This document shows, piece by piece, positions 1 to 7,846 of a stretch of DNA of 21,409 nucleotides (position 1 is the stretch's first letter; each line of letters opens with the position of its first letter). The DNA comes from a virus. The stretch is from positions 1 through 21,409 of the IMG/VR virus record IMGVR_UViG_3300045825_000612, one strand, 5' to 3'. Below the pieces are notes generated by a model. The model did no database searches. It had not been told where the DNA came from and was given only the letters and a program-made list of their open reading frames with translations. The position numbers and the translations under genes are program-made.

Positions 1-1513
1 GCTGAGAACCATACCACTGGTCATAGGCAGAGATTCCGGGCCGAGTCTCAATCGTCACGTGCGGTGTGCCCTTGGAGTCACGCAGACTGAAAATGCGAGA
101 CTTGCCAGATGCTACGTCATCAGTGTAACCACCGACGCAGTGGCCCATGGTGTCTCCTTCGTACTTGAGAGCGTCTTCAAGAGACGTTCCACGTTTTGCA
201 GCGTTGCGCAATGCACCATCTTGGGTAACACCACCATCAAGGTATTCTTGATACCATCCACGTTGCTCAGGTGTCAAGTCATCAAAAGTCTTTGCTTCAG
301 GTTGCTTCAACTCCACCCACTTCAGTCCATGCTCTGGGTAGTCTTTGTGAAGAACTGTGGCAGCGTTGTTGGCTTTTGCAGCATTGGCCTCGGCTATTTG
401 GGCTTCGCGCCATGCGTTGATCTTAGCTACCCGTTCCACAGCCTGAGGTACACTGACCTGTGGCAAGGAGCTGTACTTCAACAAGAGCTCGGGAGGCAGG
501 CCAGACTCAGGGTTAGTCGCGTTGCGTAGTTCATCGATGAGGTGGTTGAAGCCTAGATCTCGGGGCAGTGAACGTGGTTCTGCCACGTCATGGACGGCAG
601 TGTCTGGTGGCACCTTAGTTAACCATGGGTTGTTCTGTACACTGTGGCTTCCCGCAGCGTCTGACACCCATTGGTCAGAACTTGGCAGGAAGTCTCCTGC
701 CTTGTTGTTAAACACCTTGAGGTCACTGGCGCCTTCCCAGCTCTTAGCTGCTGGAGACTGAGCCACAGCAGTTTGACCTGGCTCGAGATACTTTCCATGG
801 GTACTGATGTTGAAGTTCAACTGGTCTGGGTTGACGTGCAGTGGACTGTAGTCCTTGATGCCTTGCATCTCGCTTCGCACTGCTGCAAGATCTCTGTCAA
901 TCATCGGATGTGCTCGCGGATCTGCTGCTCCACGCTTGGCCATTAGCTTATCAACTTGGCCTTGCTTCAAAGCAAGTTGAGCATCACGCTGGGCTGGCCA
1001 TGCGTCAGCCAACAGCCGGATTGGATCACCTGGTGTTGCCATGTCGTTCTTGACGTAGCGAGTGAGCTGCTTTTCGACCCAGGAGTTGAGCGCGTCGGCG
1101 CGGTCTGCCTCAGGGATGGGGGCAATGCGTTGACCGTGGACCGCCTCCATTTGTCTGGCCAGATTGCCCTCTGGTCTCTTCAACCCCCTCAGTGAATTCT
1201 CCACGGATCCACTCAGCCAGTTACCGCCAGGTGCTTTGATGACACCACTCTGAAGTGCACGGCCAGAGACCTTGGGCGCCGCAGCAATTCCCCCACCGAA
1301 GGGGAGCATCTGGGCCAGTGTTCCCAGTGGGAATCCCCATTCGGCACCACTTCTCCGCTGTGCCGTCTCAGGGTCTAGCACTGAGCCACCCAATTGGTCA
1401 GGAGCCGTGCCCATTAGACCCTGCAGTGCACCAGACAAGAAAGGCGACCGCTCACCTCTCTGCCCAGCGTAGGGGTCATGGTACTGCTTGATGACATTGT
1501 TCTTAGGCGGCAT
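1..1513 (-). CDS. Large PcfJ-like domain protein, 3' end outside the window
   Basis: The minus frame is open from ATG at 1513 to the window edge (504 codons, no stop), so this is the N-terminal part of a larger protein. A purine-rich ribosome site (GGAAAGGAAAG) precedes the ATG. Residues 20-90 are rich in Gly, Ala and Pro. At about 452-490 the sequence MGHCVGGYTDDV, then SRIFSLRDSKGTPHVTIE, matches the His-Cys signature of PcfJ-like domains found in large polyvalent proteins of phages and conjugative elements. The domain's biochemical function is not established. It lies downstream of the terminase in the same direction, where structural or ejected virion proteins are common, so a virion or co-injected protein is an inference. 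The start overlaps the end of the upstream endonuclease gene by 11 nt. Confidence 0.8.
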   Translation of the reverse strand, partial: MPPKNNVIKQYHDPYAGQRGERSPFLSGALQGLMGTAPDQLGGSVLDPETAQRRSGAEWGFPLGTLAQMLPFGGGIAAAPKVSGRALQSGVIKAPGGNWLSGSVENSLRGLKRPEGNLARQMEAVHGQRIAPIPEADRADALNSWVEKQLTRYVKNDMATPGDPIRLLADAWPAQRDAQLALKQGQVDKLMAKRGAADPRAHPMIDRDLAAVRSEMQGIKDYSPLHVNPDQLNFNISTHGKYLEPGQTAVAQSPAAKSWEGASDLKVFNNKAGDFLPSSDQWVSDAAGSHSVQNNPWLTKVPPDTAVHDVAEPRSLPRDLGFNHLIDELRNATNPESGLPPELLLKYSSLPQVSVPQAVERVAKINAWREAQIAEANAAKANNAATVLHKDYPEHGLKWVELKQPEAKTFDDLTPEQRGWYQEYLDGGVTQDGALRNAAKRGTSLEDALKYEGDTMGHCVGGYTDDVASGKSRIFSLRDSKGTPHVTIETRPGISAYDQWYGSQ

Positions 1514-2183
1514 ACAATCTTTCCTTTCCAGTATGGCCAGCGGCCTTCTGATGCATCCCCAATGGGCCGGGAGAACTAATTTCTCCACAAGCAAGGCATT
1601 TGTACCTCAAAGCGCCTGTAACAACCCCGCCTACTTTGCCAGCATTACTGCGAGAGGCAAAGGTGTGAATTCCTACCCCAGCAAGAGCTTGTGCAGTTCC
1701 TGAAATCTTGCCCCCAATCTTGCCCCCTTTACCTGCAGCCAGTCTACCTGCTTTTGCTGCCATTCCAGGTGCAAAAATACCAACCTGACGTTCTCTAGAA
1801 ATACGAGCGCCTTTCCTCCCATGCTCTACTTTTTCTTGCATTGACCGCCCGCATACCCCAATCTTCAAAGCAGCTATACGAGCGCCAACTTTATGCGAGG
1901 CGTAATTCTGATTCCCATTAGTCTTGTTGTACGACAAAGCGTCGTTCATCGCATCGTAAAAATGAAGAAAAGAAACTTCAGTTCTAGCTATGTAATCTGC
2001 ATCACCAACAACAAGAATTTTCTTTTCAAAACGAAGCGGGTCTGCTTTGAAAAGAGCAGAGACTTCAGAACTACTGGTAAAGTACTTGTTGCCAAGTTCT
2101 TCGGGGTTACAACTCTTTGAAGTGCGCGAACCTATGTACCACTTATCGGTGATAGTGTCAACGAGTTTGTAGACGTAGGGCAT
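1503..2183 (-). CDS. GIY-YIG homing endonuclease (first of three)
   Basis: A 226-aa protein with an N-terminal GIY-YIG nuclease domain: VYKLVD at 4-9, WYIGSRT at 15-21 (Tyr16, Gly18, Arg20) and a likely metal-binding Glu69. The middle (about 98-190) is Gly/Lys/Ala-rich with repeated GGKIGG-like segments, probably a DNA-binding linker of the NUMOD type. The C-terminus has Cys196-x2-Cys199 and His211-x5-His217, a possible zinc finger. GIY-YIG homing enzymes cut a cognate allele lacking the gene and spread by repair. It is free-standing: it fills the gap between the terminase large subunit (20 nt upstream) and the PcfJ-like gene, whose ATG lies inside its 3' end. Its own ribosome site is weak. 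The sequence is visibly more AT-rich than the terminase gene. Confidence 0.87.
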   Translation of the reverse strand: MPYVYKLVDTITDKWYIGSRTSKSCNPEELGNKYFTSSSEVSALFKADPLRFEKKILVVGDADYIARTEVSFLHFYDAMNDALSYNKTNGNQNYASHKVGARIAALKIGVCGRSMQEKVEHGRKGARISRERQVGIFAPGMAAKAGRLAAGKGGKIGGKISGTAQALAGVGIHTFASRSNAGKVGGVVTGALRYKCLACGEISSPGPLGMHQKAAGHTGKERLYAA

Positions 2184-2203
2184 ATCTTGAAATTATAAAG
2201 GTC

Positions 2204-3769
2204 TTACGCAGCGTAAGGGTTACTTCTTTTTTCTCTGATTCTATGCTCGTTGTCAGGGTCTTTTGCATGGGGAAGTTCAAACCAGCGATCATTTTTCAAA
2301 TAGATGATCGCTTGCGTTGCGCAATCCACATATTCGTCGTGTTCTGCAACCGGAAACTTTGCAAGTTGCTTCATGAAAGGAGCCGCCCAAGAAGCTGGAA
2401 AACCTGGATTGACGCCAGATTCAGGCACCCAAAGTAATCCAAGCTCTAAGGTGGGTGCCATTTGATGAGCTCTACTAACTTTATCGGCGTTGCCCGGGTT
2501 GTACCCCACCGCAGGAACTTTCGCCAAGCGAAGATCTTGGAGTAGACTCTGCCCACTTGCCTTGGCCTCTACTAAGATGCGGTCTGGCCGACGTCCTTTA
2601 GTTGTCATCCCAGCGCCCTTCTTATCGTCCGACCCATAGACGGTACTCCAATCATCCACCACGCGCTTGCGTAGATCGGGGTAGGACAGGTATTCGTCCC
2701 ATGCGTCCAAAAGCATTGCATTGCGCTCCCCTTTGTAGGTGAACACACCCCATACCTCGCACCCTGTTGGGTCACCTGTCGTCTTTTCTGTGAAAGCGGT
2801 GTCGTAGGACTGTAGTACATACTCGAACTGCGGCAATCGTTCCTCTTTTGGCCAGAGTTTGAAGAAGCTGGTCTTAAGGATACCTCCAGTAGCTGGTGCT
2901 GGGTCTTGCTGGAGCTGGCCTGCAGTACCATAAGCCCCGAGTGACTCCTTCAATTCTTTGAGTACTGCTGGGGTAAAGCGATCGGGCCAGAGTAACTCAT
3001 CCTGCTTCGTCCGAGGGTCGTAGGGGCCGAGGCTGGTTTTGCGCTTAACCCCATCCCACTCAGCCGGTAGACAAAGGTGCTCCCAGCCGGACAGGTCACC
3101 CAAGATGTGTCCACTGATGTCGCGCTCATGCAAGCGCTGCATGATGGTCACCATCGCATCGTCAGATGGGTTGTTGAGTCGGGTTGCCCAGACCGTATCA
3201 AACCACTCCAGTGCCGTCTCTCGCATGGCGTCAGACTGGGCGTCCTGCGCACCGTGTGGGTCGTCCAGGATTAGTCTACTGCCGCCTTCACCAGTTGCTG
3301 TACCGCCGACAGAGGATGCTATTCGGTACCCAGTTGCGGTGTTTTCGTACCGCTGCTTGGCATTTTGGTCCCCAGTAAGCTGGAAGCGGTCACCCCAGTT
3401 CGCCTGGAACCAAGGGCTTTGGATGAGGCGCCGAGCCTTCAGTGCGTCTCTAGTGGATAGAGTACCGCTGTAGGATGCGCAAAGGAACTTGCTGTTGGGG
3501 ATGTGGAGCCATTCCCACACCGGCCACATGACAGATACGATGGTGGACTTGGCATGCCGGGGCGGGATGTTGATGAGTAGACGACGAAGGCTACCCCAAG
3601 TAACCGCCTCTAAGTGCTCGCAAATAACATCTAAGTGCCATCCGGGTATGAAAGGCACTCCGGGTTCAACCACAGGCCATGCCTGCTGGACAAAATCGTA
3701 GAGGGAGGCTTGTGCATCCCGCCTATTCTCCTCAAGCTCTATCGCTTTGAGCAGGTTGAATGGGTTCAT
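2204..3769 (-). CDS. terL: Terminase large subunit (packaging ATPase and nuclease)
   Basis: 521 aa, the usual full length for the DNA-packaging motor. The N-terminal ATPase has an atypical Walker A, PPRHAKST at 69-76, and a Walker B, LILDDP at 166-171. The C-terminal RNase H-like nuclease shows acidic residues at Asp323 (SYDTAF), Glu401 (ILVEAKASG) and Asp482 (HDEYVDCATQ), so both activities look intact. This matches the Terminase_6-type families. It would bind the portal, cut concatemers and pump DNA into the prohead. The start ATG overlaps the small-subunit stop (ATGA), indicating translational coupling, and a promoter upstream of the small subunit probably serves both. Confidence 0.95.
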   Translation of the reverse strand: MNPFNLLKAIELEENRRDAQASLYDFVQQAWPVVEPGVPFIPGWHLDVICEHLEAVTWGSLRRLLINIPPRHAKSTIVSVMWPVWEWLHIPNSKFLCASYSGTLSTRDALKARRLIQSPWFQANWGDRFQLTGDQNAKQRYENTATGYRIASSVGGTATGEGGSRLILDDPHGAQDAQSDAMRETALEWFDTVWATRLNNPSDDAMVTIMQRLHERDISGHILGDLSGWEHLCLPAEWDGVKRKTSLGPYDPRTKQDELLWPDRFTPAVLKELKESLGAYGTAGQLQQDPAPATGGILKTSFFKLWPKEERLPQFEYVLQSYDTAFTEKTTGDPTGCEVWGVFTYKGERNAMLLDAWDEYLSYPDLRKRVVDDWSTVYGSDDKKGAGMTTKGRRPDRILVEAKASGQSLLQDLRLAKVPAVGYNPGNADKVSRAHQMAPTLELGLLWVPESGVNPGFPASWAAPFMKQLAKFPVAEHDEYVDCATQAIIYLKNDRWFELPHAKDPDNEHRIREKRSNPYAA

Positions 3770-4284
3770 TCTGGCTCTGGTGTTTCCACTGCCTTGCTTG
3801 CCTTCATAGCCAGTGCCTTCATGGTTGACAGTTCGTCATCTGTCAACCCCTTCATGTTGACGCTTTCAAACTTGATGGCACCGCCGTCTTTTCCCGTTAC
3901 CACCTGCTCCACCGGGCTATCCAGCCCGAGCAGCTTGCTTTTGCGCTCAGAGGTCTTGAGCAGCCGGTCGTACCAATCCACTGAACCGCTGGTGTCAAAG
4001 GCTTGGTAGGCTTTGCGGTAGAGGTGCTCCAACTTCTGGGCCTCAATTACCCGCTGGAACTTCTTCTTGTCTGCGAACTGCTCCATGCTGGCTAGACGCA
4101 GAACCTCTGCTACCACATGCGGGTAGGGCAGTCCCAAATGCTCAGAAATGTCCCAGTTGTCGTAGCCCTGTCGGTTAAGTGCAAGAACCTGCTGTCGGGT
4201 TTCTTGACGAACAGCCAAGGCAACTACCTTGGCCTCTGATTTCTTCATAAAGGCTCCTTCCAGCCTTGAGTAGGTCCCGTCCAT
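3766..4284 (-). CDS. terS: Terminase small subunit
   Basis: 172 aa, assigned mainly from position: it directly precedes the large subunit with an ATGA overlap. Residues about 32-65 read as a helix-turn-helix (the stretch with NWDISEHLGLP), as expected for the pac/cos-recognising subunit. The middle (about 70-120) is charged and helical and would form the oligomer. The ATG at 4284 has AGGAG six bases upstream, and a promoter start point about 17 nt before it, so it is preferred. An internal ATG at 4248 also has a good site (GGAAGGAG), so a shorter product is possible. Small subunits diverge fast, so the family is not certain. Confidence 0.82.
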   Translation of the reverse strand: MDGTYSRLEGAFMKKSEAKVVALAVRQETRQQVLALNRQGYDNWDISEHLGLPYPHVVAEVLRLASMEQFADKKKFQRVIEAQKLEHLYRKAYQAFDTSGSVDWYDRLLKTSERKSKLLGLDSPVEQVVTGKDGGAIKFESVNMKGLTDDELSTMKALAMKASKAVETPEPE

Positions 4285-4307
4285 TGCGTGCTCCTAAAAG
4301 TGCCCAA

Positions 4308-4336
4308 AGTATAGGTTACCGTAGTGTGACTGTCAA
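4308..4336 (-). promoter_or_regulatory. Sigma70-type promoter for the terminase genes
   Basis: On the minus strand TTGACA (4336-4331) and TATACT (4313-4308) are separated by exactly 17 bases. The expected start point is near 4301, just ahead of the AGGAG of the small terminase subunit. It gives the packaging and structural genes a promoter of their own, separate from the replication genes further upstream. Confidence 0.8.
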
Positions 4337-4358
4337 TGCGCCCAAGCTAGACCCCTTC

Positions 4359-4745
4359 TCACCCCGTTCTCGACCGGTTGTTGACCTCCTCCATCAACCA
4401 GAGCTTGAACGTCAGCATGTTGACGGTCACACGACATCTCATCTGCCCAATCTGTCCCCACATAACCACATACCATTGTTTCCTATTCTGCCGATATAGC
4501 AAAACAGGGATCCGAGTATCTCCTGCTTGGCGCAGAGTCTGCTTCCACCAATTCTCTATATCCAGAGTTTCCTGGCGCTTAACTTCCAATGCCAGCCAAT
4601 CTAAACCCACAATATCATAGCCACCCTCCATCGACTGCATCAGATTGCGCTTCAGAGTAATATCCTCCCCACAGCATTCTGATAGTAACTTAATTACCTC
4701 CCGTTCACCTTCCTGGCCCTTCTGGCGAGCACCACCTGGTTTCAT
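4359..4745 (-). CDS. PD-(D/E)XK nuclease, Holliday-junction resolvase-like
   Basis: A 128-aa protein with a compact PD-(D/E)XK core: Glu14 in EGEREV, Asp44 in GGYDIVG, then LALEVKR with Glu54 and Lys56. This arrangement resembles archaeal Hjc and phage-encoded resolvase-like nucleases, which cut branched DNA before packaging. The ATG at 4745 has AGGAG eight bases upstream; a TTG two codons earlier is too close to the ribosome site. It sits between the candidate origin and the terminase genes. The exact substrate (four-way junction or other branched DNA) cannot be read from the sequence. Confidence 0.75.
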   Translation of the reverse strand: MKPGGARQKGQEGEREVIKLLSECCGEDITLKRNLMQSMEGGYDIVGLDWLALEVKRQETLDIENWWKQTLRQAGDTRIPVLLYRQNRKQWYVVMWGQIGQMRCRVTVNMLTFKLWLMEEVNNRSRTG

Positions 4746-4789
4746 TGTCAAATCTCCTATGATCAGTGTGTAAAAACCGTTATAGTTTC

Positions 4790-4850
4790 TTTATAGTCTT
4801 CTTTATAGTCGTGTTTACATTGTGTTTATAGTCTTTATATATTTATAGTC
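4790..4850. repeat. Four direct TTTATAGTC repeats (iteron-like)
   Basis: Exact copies of TTTATAGTC lie at 4790-4798, 4802-4810, 4825-4833 and 4842-4850 (GACTATAAA on the minus strand). Start-to-start distances are 12, 23 and 17 bp. A partial copy, TATAGTTT, lies at 4781-4788. Related copies occur beyond the hairpin: TTATAGTC at 4939-4946, CTATAAA at 4947-4953 and 5017-5023, and GACTATAAT at 5026-5034. Confidence 0.85.
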
Positions 4851-4876
4851 TAAGGAAATAAAAAATCCTCCCCGTA

Positions 4877-4925
4877 ACGCGTGCGCGCACGTACGCGAGG
4901 ACCGCGTACGAGAGTTGTTTTTTTT
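4877..4925. repeat. GC-rich palindrome cluster with hairpin and T-tract
   Basis: Three nested palindromic units lie side by side in an AT-rich surround: ACGCGT (4877-4882), GTGCGCGCAC (4881-4890) and a hairpin with CGTACGCG arms (4890-4897 and 4903-4910) around a 5-nt loop. Eight T residues follow at 4918-4925 after a 7-nt gap. Read on the plus strand it resembles an imperfect intrinsic terminator. Both flanking genes read the other way, so a structural role in replication is at least as likely. Confidence 0.7.
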
Positions 4926-5055
4926 GTATTTTTATTGATTATAGTCCTATAAACTATAAAACTGCGCAAACCAACGTCTAGCTTGGATAGCATACTATTA
5001 CTTTCTAAGTAACCCCCTATAAACAGACTATAATGAATATAAACAACCTCCTCAA

Positions 5056-7323
5056 TCACCCCTTTTTCCCCATCAGATCCAAAACGCCGTACGCTTTCGC
5101 AGCTCGTCCAAATTTCGTCAAACAGACATGAGCTGGTATAATTTGCAATTCCCCCATGTCTTCTAAGGTCATTAAAGCATCCTTCAACGCACGGGTCGCG
5201 CCCAGCGGTGCACCCGCAAAAGTCGGCGATTGCAGCAACTTTTGTGCCAGGAGCGAATATGGAATAACCCCCTGTGCGAGCATACCCAAGTAAATAGGAT
5301 CCTTGATACTAACCTGGACTGAAAGTAACTGTTTGATTTTATCCCGAAGCATAGCAAGAGCCTTGTGGTCACCTGTGCCAACATGCCCGGTATCAAACTT
5401 AACCCTCATATAAGCAGCGTCCGCCTCTACAAACTTAATAGCCCACTCAGCATGTTCTTCTGTTACCTCTGGATCTTTGGGGTTATCAAATACTGCAGCC
5501 AGAGCGGCCAGGCGCAGCACCTTGAGGTGAGAGCGGTTCAAGATGTCCCGGGCGGGATCCTCCGGGTTCAAAGAGTTCATCCTGTCCACAATGATGCCTT
5601 CCATGTGGCGGAGCATCCTTGTCGGCCCCTCTCCAACCTTGACATGGCAGAAGGAGTTGTTACGGGCCATGTAGAGGCTGTGCTGGACGACGTCTGCCAG
5701 CTTTGCAACCAAGGGGAGGTCAACCTCCATCTTCCTGTCTAAATTGGACAGCTGCGACTCAGCATTGGAGTTGATGGTCAAGAACCGGGGGATAAGGCCG
5801 TCACCTGCTGCCCCTTGGGAGAGGGCGTCAAAGAAAGTGACAGGGGTTGAGACACCCAAGATGCTGAGGGACGGGGCATACATGAGGTTGGTGTTTTTGG
5901 CGCTGTCTGAATACACGGTTGGGGACAGGGTGTGGTTCTCCCCGGACTTGGAGAACAGGTCAAGTAAGACTTGCTTCAGGGCAAGCTCTGCGCTATTGGC
6001 CCGCGGGTGTACCATCTGGCTCAGGCGTATGCCGAACTCCCCCATGATGGACAGGCAGCATGGTAAGGTGCGTTCCCCTAAGTTGCGCACCAGTGCCTGC
6101 CCGGATGCAAAGTTGGCAGGTCCCCGGAACTGCTCCACCTCCGGAACGGTTGTTCGGATGGCAGAGTACAATTTGTCAATGCCGTCAGACGCACCCTCCT
6201 TGCCTGCCCCTGTCGGGGCTAGGAGCATCACATACAAGTTTAAGCCTGTGCCTGAGATGTTGTAGTGGCGCCCGGCGATGCCTGCGCAGAACGCGATTGC
6301 ACCTGCGTACGCCACTTCGTTGACTGGGCGGATAGCTGCCCCGAATATGTACTTGGCAATCTGGCCCATGGTGCCCGGGGGCGGGGGGTAGTGGGCAGCA
6401 GGGCTGGGTAGAGGTTGGAGGTGTGGCTGAGGGGCGGGTTGGGGTTTGAACTTACTGAAGTCTACGGGGGTGGGGGCAAGTGCCCTGATTTTGGCAATGG
6501 ACTGTTCCACATATGGGTCACGCGGGTTATTGGCTTTCTTTCGCTGTCCCAGGGCGCTTTGACGGAAGAGCCTGGCAACCTGTTCGTCATCCTGGGAGTA
6601 GAAGCAGAGGTGGGACAGGAGTGCCATGTCAGCCTCTGACTGACTGGGGTGGGTGTGGGTCCAGTTACCTTCCCAGAGTAGTTGGATGCTAGCAGCGTTG
6701 GAGGCACGGGTGAGACTGCTTAATATAGGGGCGTCTTGGTTGGGTTGGGCTTGGGTGACTTTGTAAGAGGCTTGGGGGGCTCGGGGGCCGGAGGACTTGA
6801 GCCCGACAATGAGTTGGTCGATTTCTGTCTGCCTGTCCGCTATCGGCACATTGAGGATGGCGTCTCCCGTCACAATCGCATAGCGCTGGGTGAAGTAGAG
6901 CTCTGTGCCGGGCATCTTGAGCGCGTTCTTTAACTTCGCCCTTACATATATGTGGACCCCGTGGCCGCTGGCTGAGATCTCCGCATAGCTCCCCATCGCC
7001 TTGATCCAGCTTGCACCTGATGCCTGCATCCTGATGTAGTCGGGGTGGGTTGGGGGCAAGATGTGTTTGTGTTCGTCCTTGGGCGCGTCCAGGTCAATGA
7101 ACAGGTAAGGGTCGTTGTCGGTGAAGACGAAGCCGATGTGAGGGTATCGCCCACCTGCCATTCCTTTAAGCGCCTCCTCAAAGCTGCCCCAGGTTGAGGG
7201 GTCGGTAACAGATGCCACCAGGCCGCCTGGACTGAGGGGTACTTTATCCTGCGCAGCTCCTACCCATTGAGGGAGGGCGCGGAGCTCTTGGGGGATGGCG
7301 TCAATCTGGGACTGATTAAGCAT
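5056..7323 (-). CDS. Primase-polymerase / DUF3987 helicase fusion protein
   Basis: 755 aa with two recognisable halves. The N-terminus resembles archaeo-eukaryotic primase-polymerase domains: FIDLDAP at 75-81 (Asp77 and Asp79, likely metal ligands), SASGHGVHIYV at 117-127 (His121) and a following QRYAIVTGD. A small helical segment (about 230-282) and a Pro-rich linker (about 286-318) follow. The C-terminal half has Walker A APTGAGKE at 369-376 and the SIMGEFG and ILGVSTP motifs of DUF3987 helicase-like proteins. It would prime and unwind at the phage origin, and the candidate origin lies directly downstream. The ATG at 7323 is preferred over an upstream TTG because it follows TAGGTG and sits 7 nt after the preceding gene. 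Confidence 0.85.
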   Translation of the reverse strand: MLNQSQIDAIPQELRALPQWVGAAQDKVPLSPGGLVASVTDPSTWGSFEEALKGMAGGRYPHIGFVFTDNDPYLFIDLDAPKDEHKHILPPTHPDYIRMQASGASWIKAMGSYAEISASGHGVHIYVRAKLKNALKMPGTELYFTQRYAIVTGDAILNVPIADRQTEIDQLIVGLKSSGPRAPQASYKVTQAQPNQDAPILSSLTRASNAASIQLLWEGNWTHTHPSQSEADMALLSHLCFYSQDDEQVARLFRQSALGQRKKANNPRDPYVEQSIAKIRALAPTPVDFSKFKPQPAPQPHLQPLPSPAAHYPPPPGTMGQIAKYIFGAAIRPVNEVAYAGAIAFCAGIAGRHYNISGTGLNLYVMLLAPTGAGKEGASDGIDKLYSAIRTTVPEVEQFRGPANFASGQALVRNLGERTLPCCLSIMGEFGIRLSQMVHPRANSAELALKQVLLDLFSKSGENHTLSPTVYSDSAKNTNLMYAPSLSILGVSTPVTFFDALSQGAAGDGLIPRFLTINSNAESQLSNLDRKMEVDLPLVAKLADVVQHSLYMARNNSFCHVKVGEGPTRMLRHMEGIIVDRMNSLNPEDPARDILNRSHLKVLRLAALAAVFDNPKDPEVTEEHAEWAIKFVEADAAYMRVKFDTGHVGTGDHKALAMLRDKIKQLLSVQVSIKDPIYLGMLAQGVIPYSLLAQKLLQSPTFAGAPLGATRALKDALMTLEDMGELQIIPAHVCLTKFGRAAKAYGVLDLMGKKG

Positions 7324-7330
7324 TGGGCAC

Positions 7331-7744
7331 CTACTGTAGTAAAGTTGGGAAAGGGGTAACAAGGGGGGTTAGTATTTCCACCTCCGCCAGGTAGCGGGAG
7401 GTTGGGGGCAAGCCGAAAGTGGTGCGCCTCTGGTTGATCTTATCCACCACATCCTGCGTTGTCATGAAGCAGACGTCAAGGGGCAGGGCATCGTCTAGGA
7501 AGACAAAGCGCATGGCCCCCAACTCCATCACCCGCGTAATGACCAACGGTTCTACCGCTATCACCATGATGTCGGAGTAGAAATAGGTACATTGGGGCAT
7601 GTCTATGCCCAGGAGCGGGGTAGGGTTGTCCAGGCAGACCATCTTATTTTTATTGGGGGTGGGCTGGCAATTATGGGTGTTTACACCTGCTGAGACAAGT
7701 CCTCTGGTATAAAGATGGCACTTTGTCTGTCCGTCACCGCCCAT
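7331..7744 (-). CDS. Hypothetical protein, first gene of the leftward operon
   Basis: 137 aa with no family recognised. It has four cysteines in its first 52 residues (9, 26, 37, 52) and a hydrophobic stretch around 58-83, but no signal peptide or clear membrane helix. It ends 7 nt before the primase-helicase start, so the two are probably one operon. No ribosome site precedes the ATG at 7744. Later in-frame ATGs near 7642 and 7600 also lack good sites, so the true start is unsure. A palindrome and a leftward TATAAT lie just upstream, suggesting it is the first gene of the operon. Confidence 0.6.
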   Translation of the reverse strand: MGGDGQTKCHLYTRGLVSAGVNTHNCQPTPNKNKMVCLDNPTPLLGIDMPQCTYFYSDIMVIAVEPLVITRVMELGAMRFVFLDDALPLDVCFMTTQDVVDKINQRRTTFGLPPTSRYLAEVEILTPLVTPFPTLLQ

Positions 7745-7750
7745 AACCCA

Positions 7751-7774
7751 AAATTAGGGAGCTCTCCCTAATTT
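7751..7774. promoter_or_regulatory. 11-bp-arm palindrome, candidate operator
   Basis: AAATTAGGGAG and its perfect inverse CTCCCTAATTT are separated by two bases (CT). It lies between the leftward -10 box and the first leftward gene, so a dimeric repressor bound here would block leftward transcription. In the leftward mRNA it would also fold into a hairpin directly before the first ATG. No repressor gene is visible in the window. Confidence 0.7.
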
Positions 7775-7784
7775 CTTATGCCAA

Positions 7785-7818
7785 ATTATACCAGACTGGT
7801 GGAATCATACGGTATAAT
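7785..7818. promoter_or_regulatory. Divergent promoters between the two operons
   Basis: A leftward extended -10 box, TGGTATAAT on the minus strand (TATAAT at 7790-7785), and a rightward GGTATAAT (TATAAT at 7813-7818) stand back to back about 22 bp apart. Neither has a good -35 box: the leftward one may rely on its TG extension, and the rightward one may need an activator. The two would compete for polymerase and could act as a switch between leftward replication genes and rightward genes. Confidence 0.6.
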
Positions 7819-7846
7819 AAAGGCTCAACAACAAAGGAGTTCTATC

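Larger units (their letters stand above)
4746..5055. other. AT-rich repeat and palindrome region, candidate replication origin
   Basis: About 310 bp between the primase-helicase and resolvase genes with no convincing gene. It is far more AT-rich than the genes beside it and holds four exact TTTATAGTC copies on the left, degenerate copies in both orientations on the right (4938-4960 and 5017-5034), and a GC-rich palindrome cluster in the middle. Iterons, an easily melted region and a strong hairpin next to a primase-helicase gene are the usual parts of a phage origin. A regulatory region is the alternative, since TATAAA in the repeats also resembles -10 boxes. No experimental support is available. 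Confidence 0.55.

Noticed and set aside
59-1703. Several rightward ORFs of 66-156 codons
   Set aside because: They lie antisense to the continuous 504-codon leftward frame that carries the PcfJ-like motif and a good ribosome site, and their translations look like non-coding composition.
4890-4925. Simple intrinsic terminator
   Set aside because: The T-tract is on the plus strand and separated from the stem by seven bases, while both neighbouring genes read leftward. No rightward transcript is expected there.
4850-5059. 69-codon leftward ORF starting at GTG in an overlap with the primase-helicase stop
   Set aside because: It runs through the repeat copies and the GC palindromes of the candidate origin, its product has no recognisable features, and the structure of the region explains the sequence better. 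It could still be a coupled small gene.
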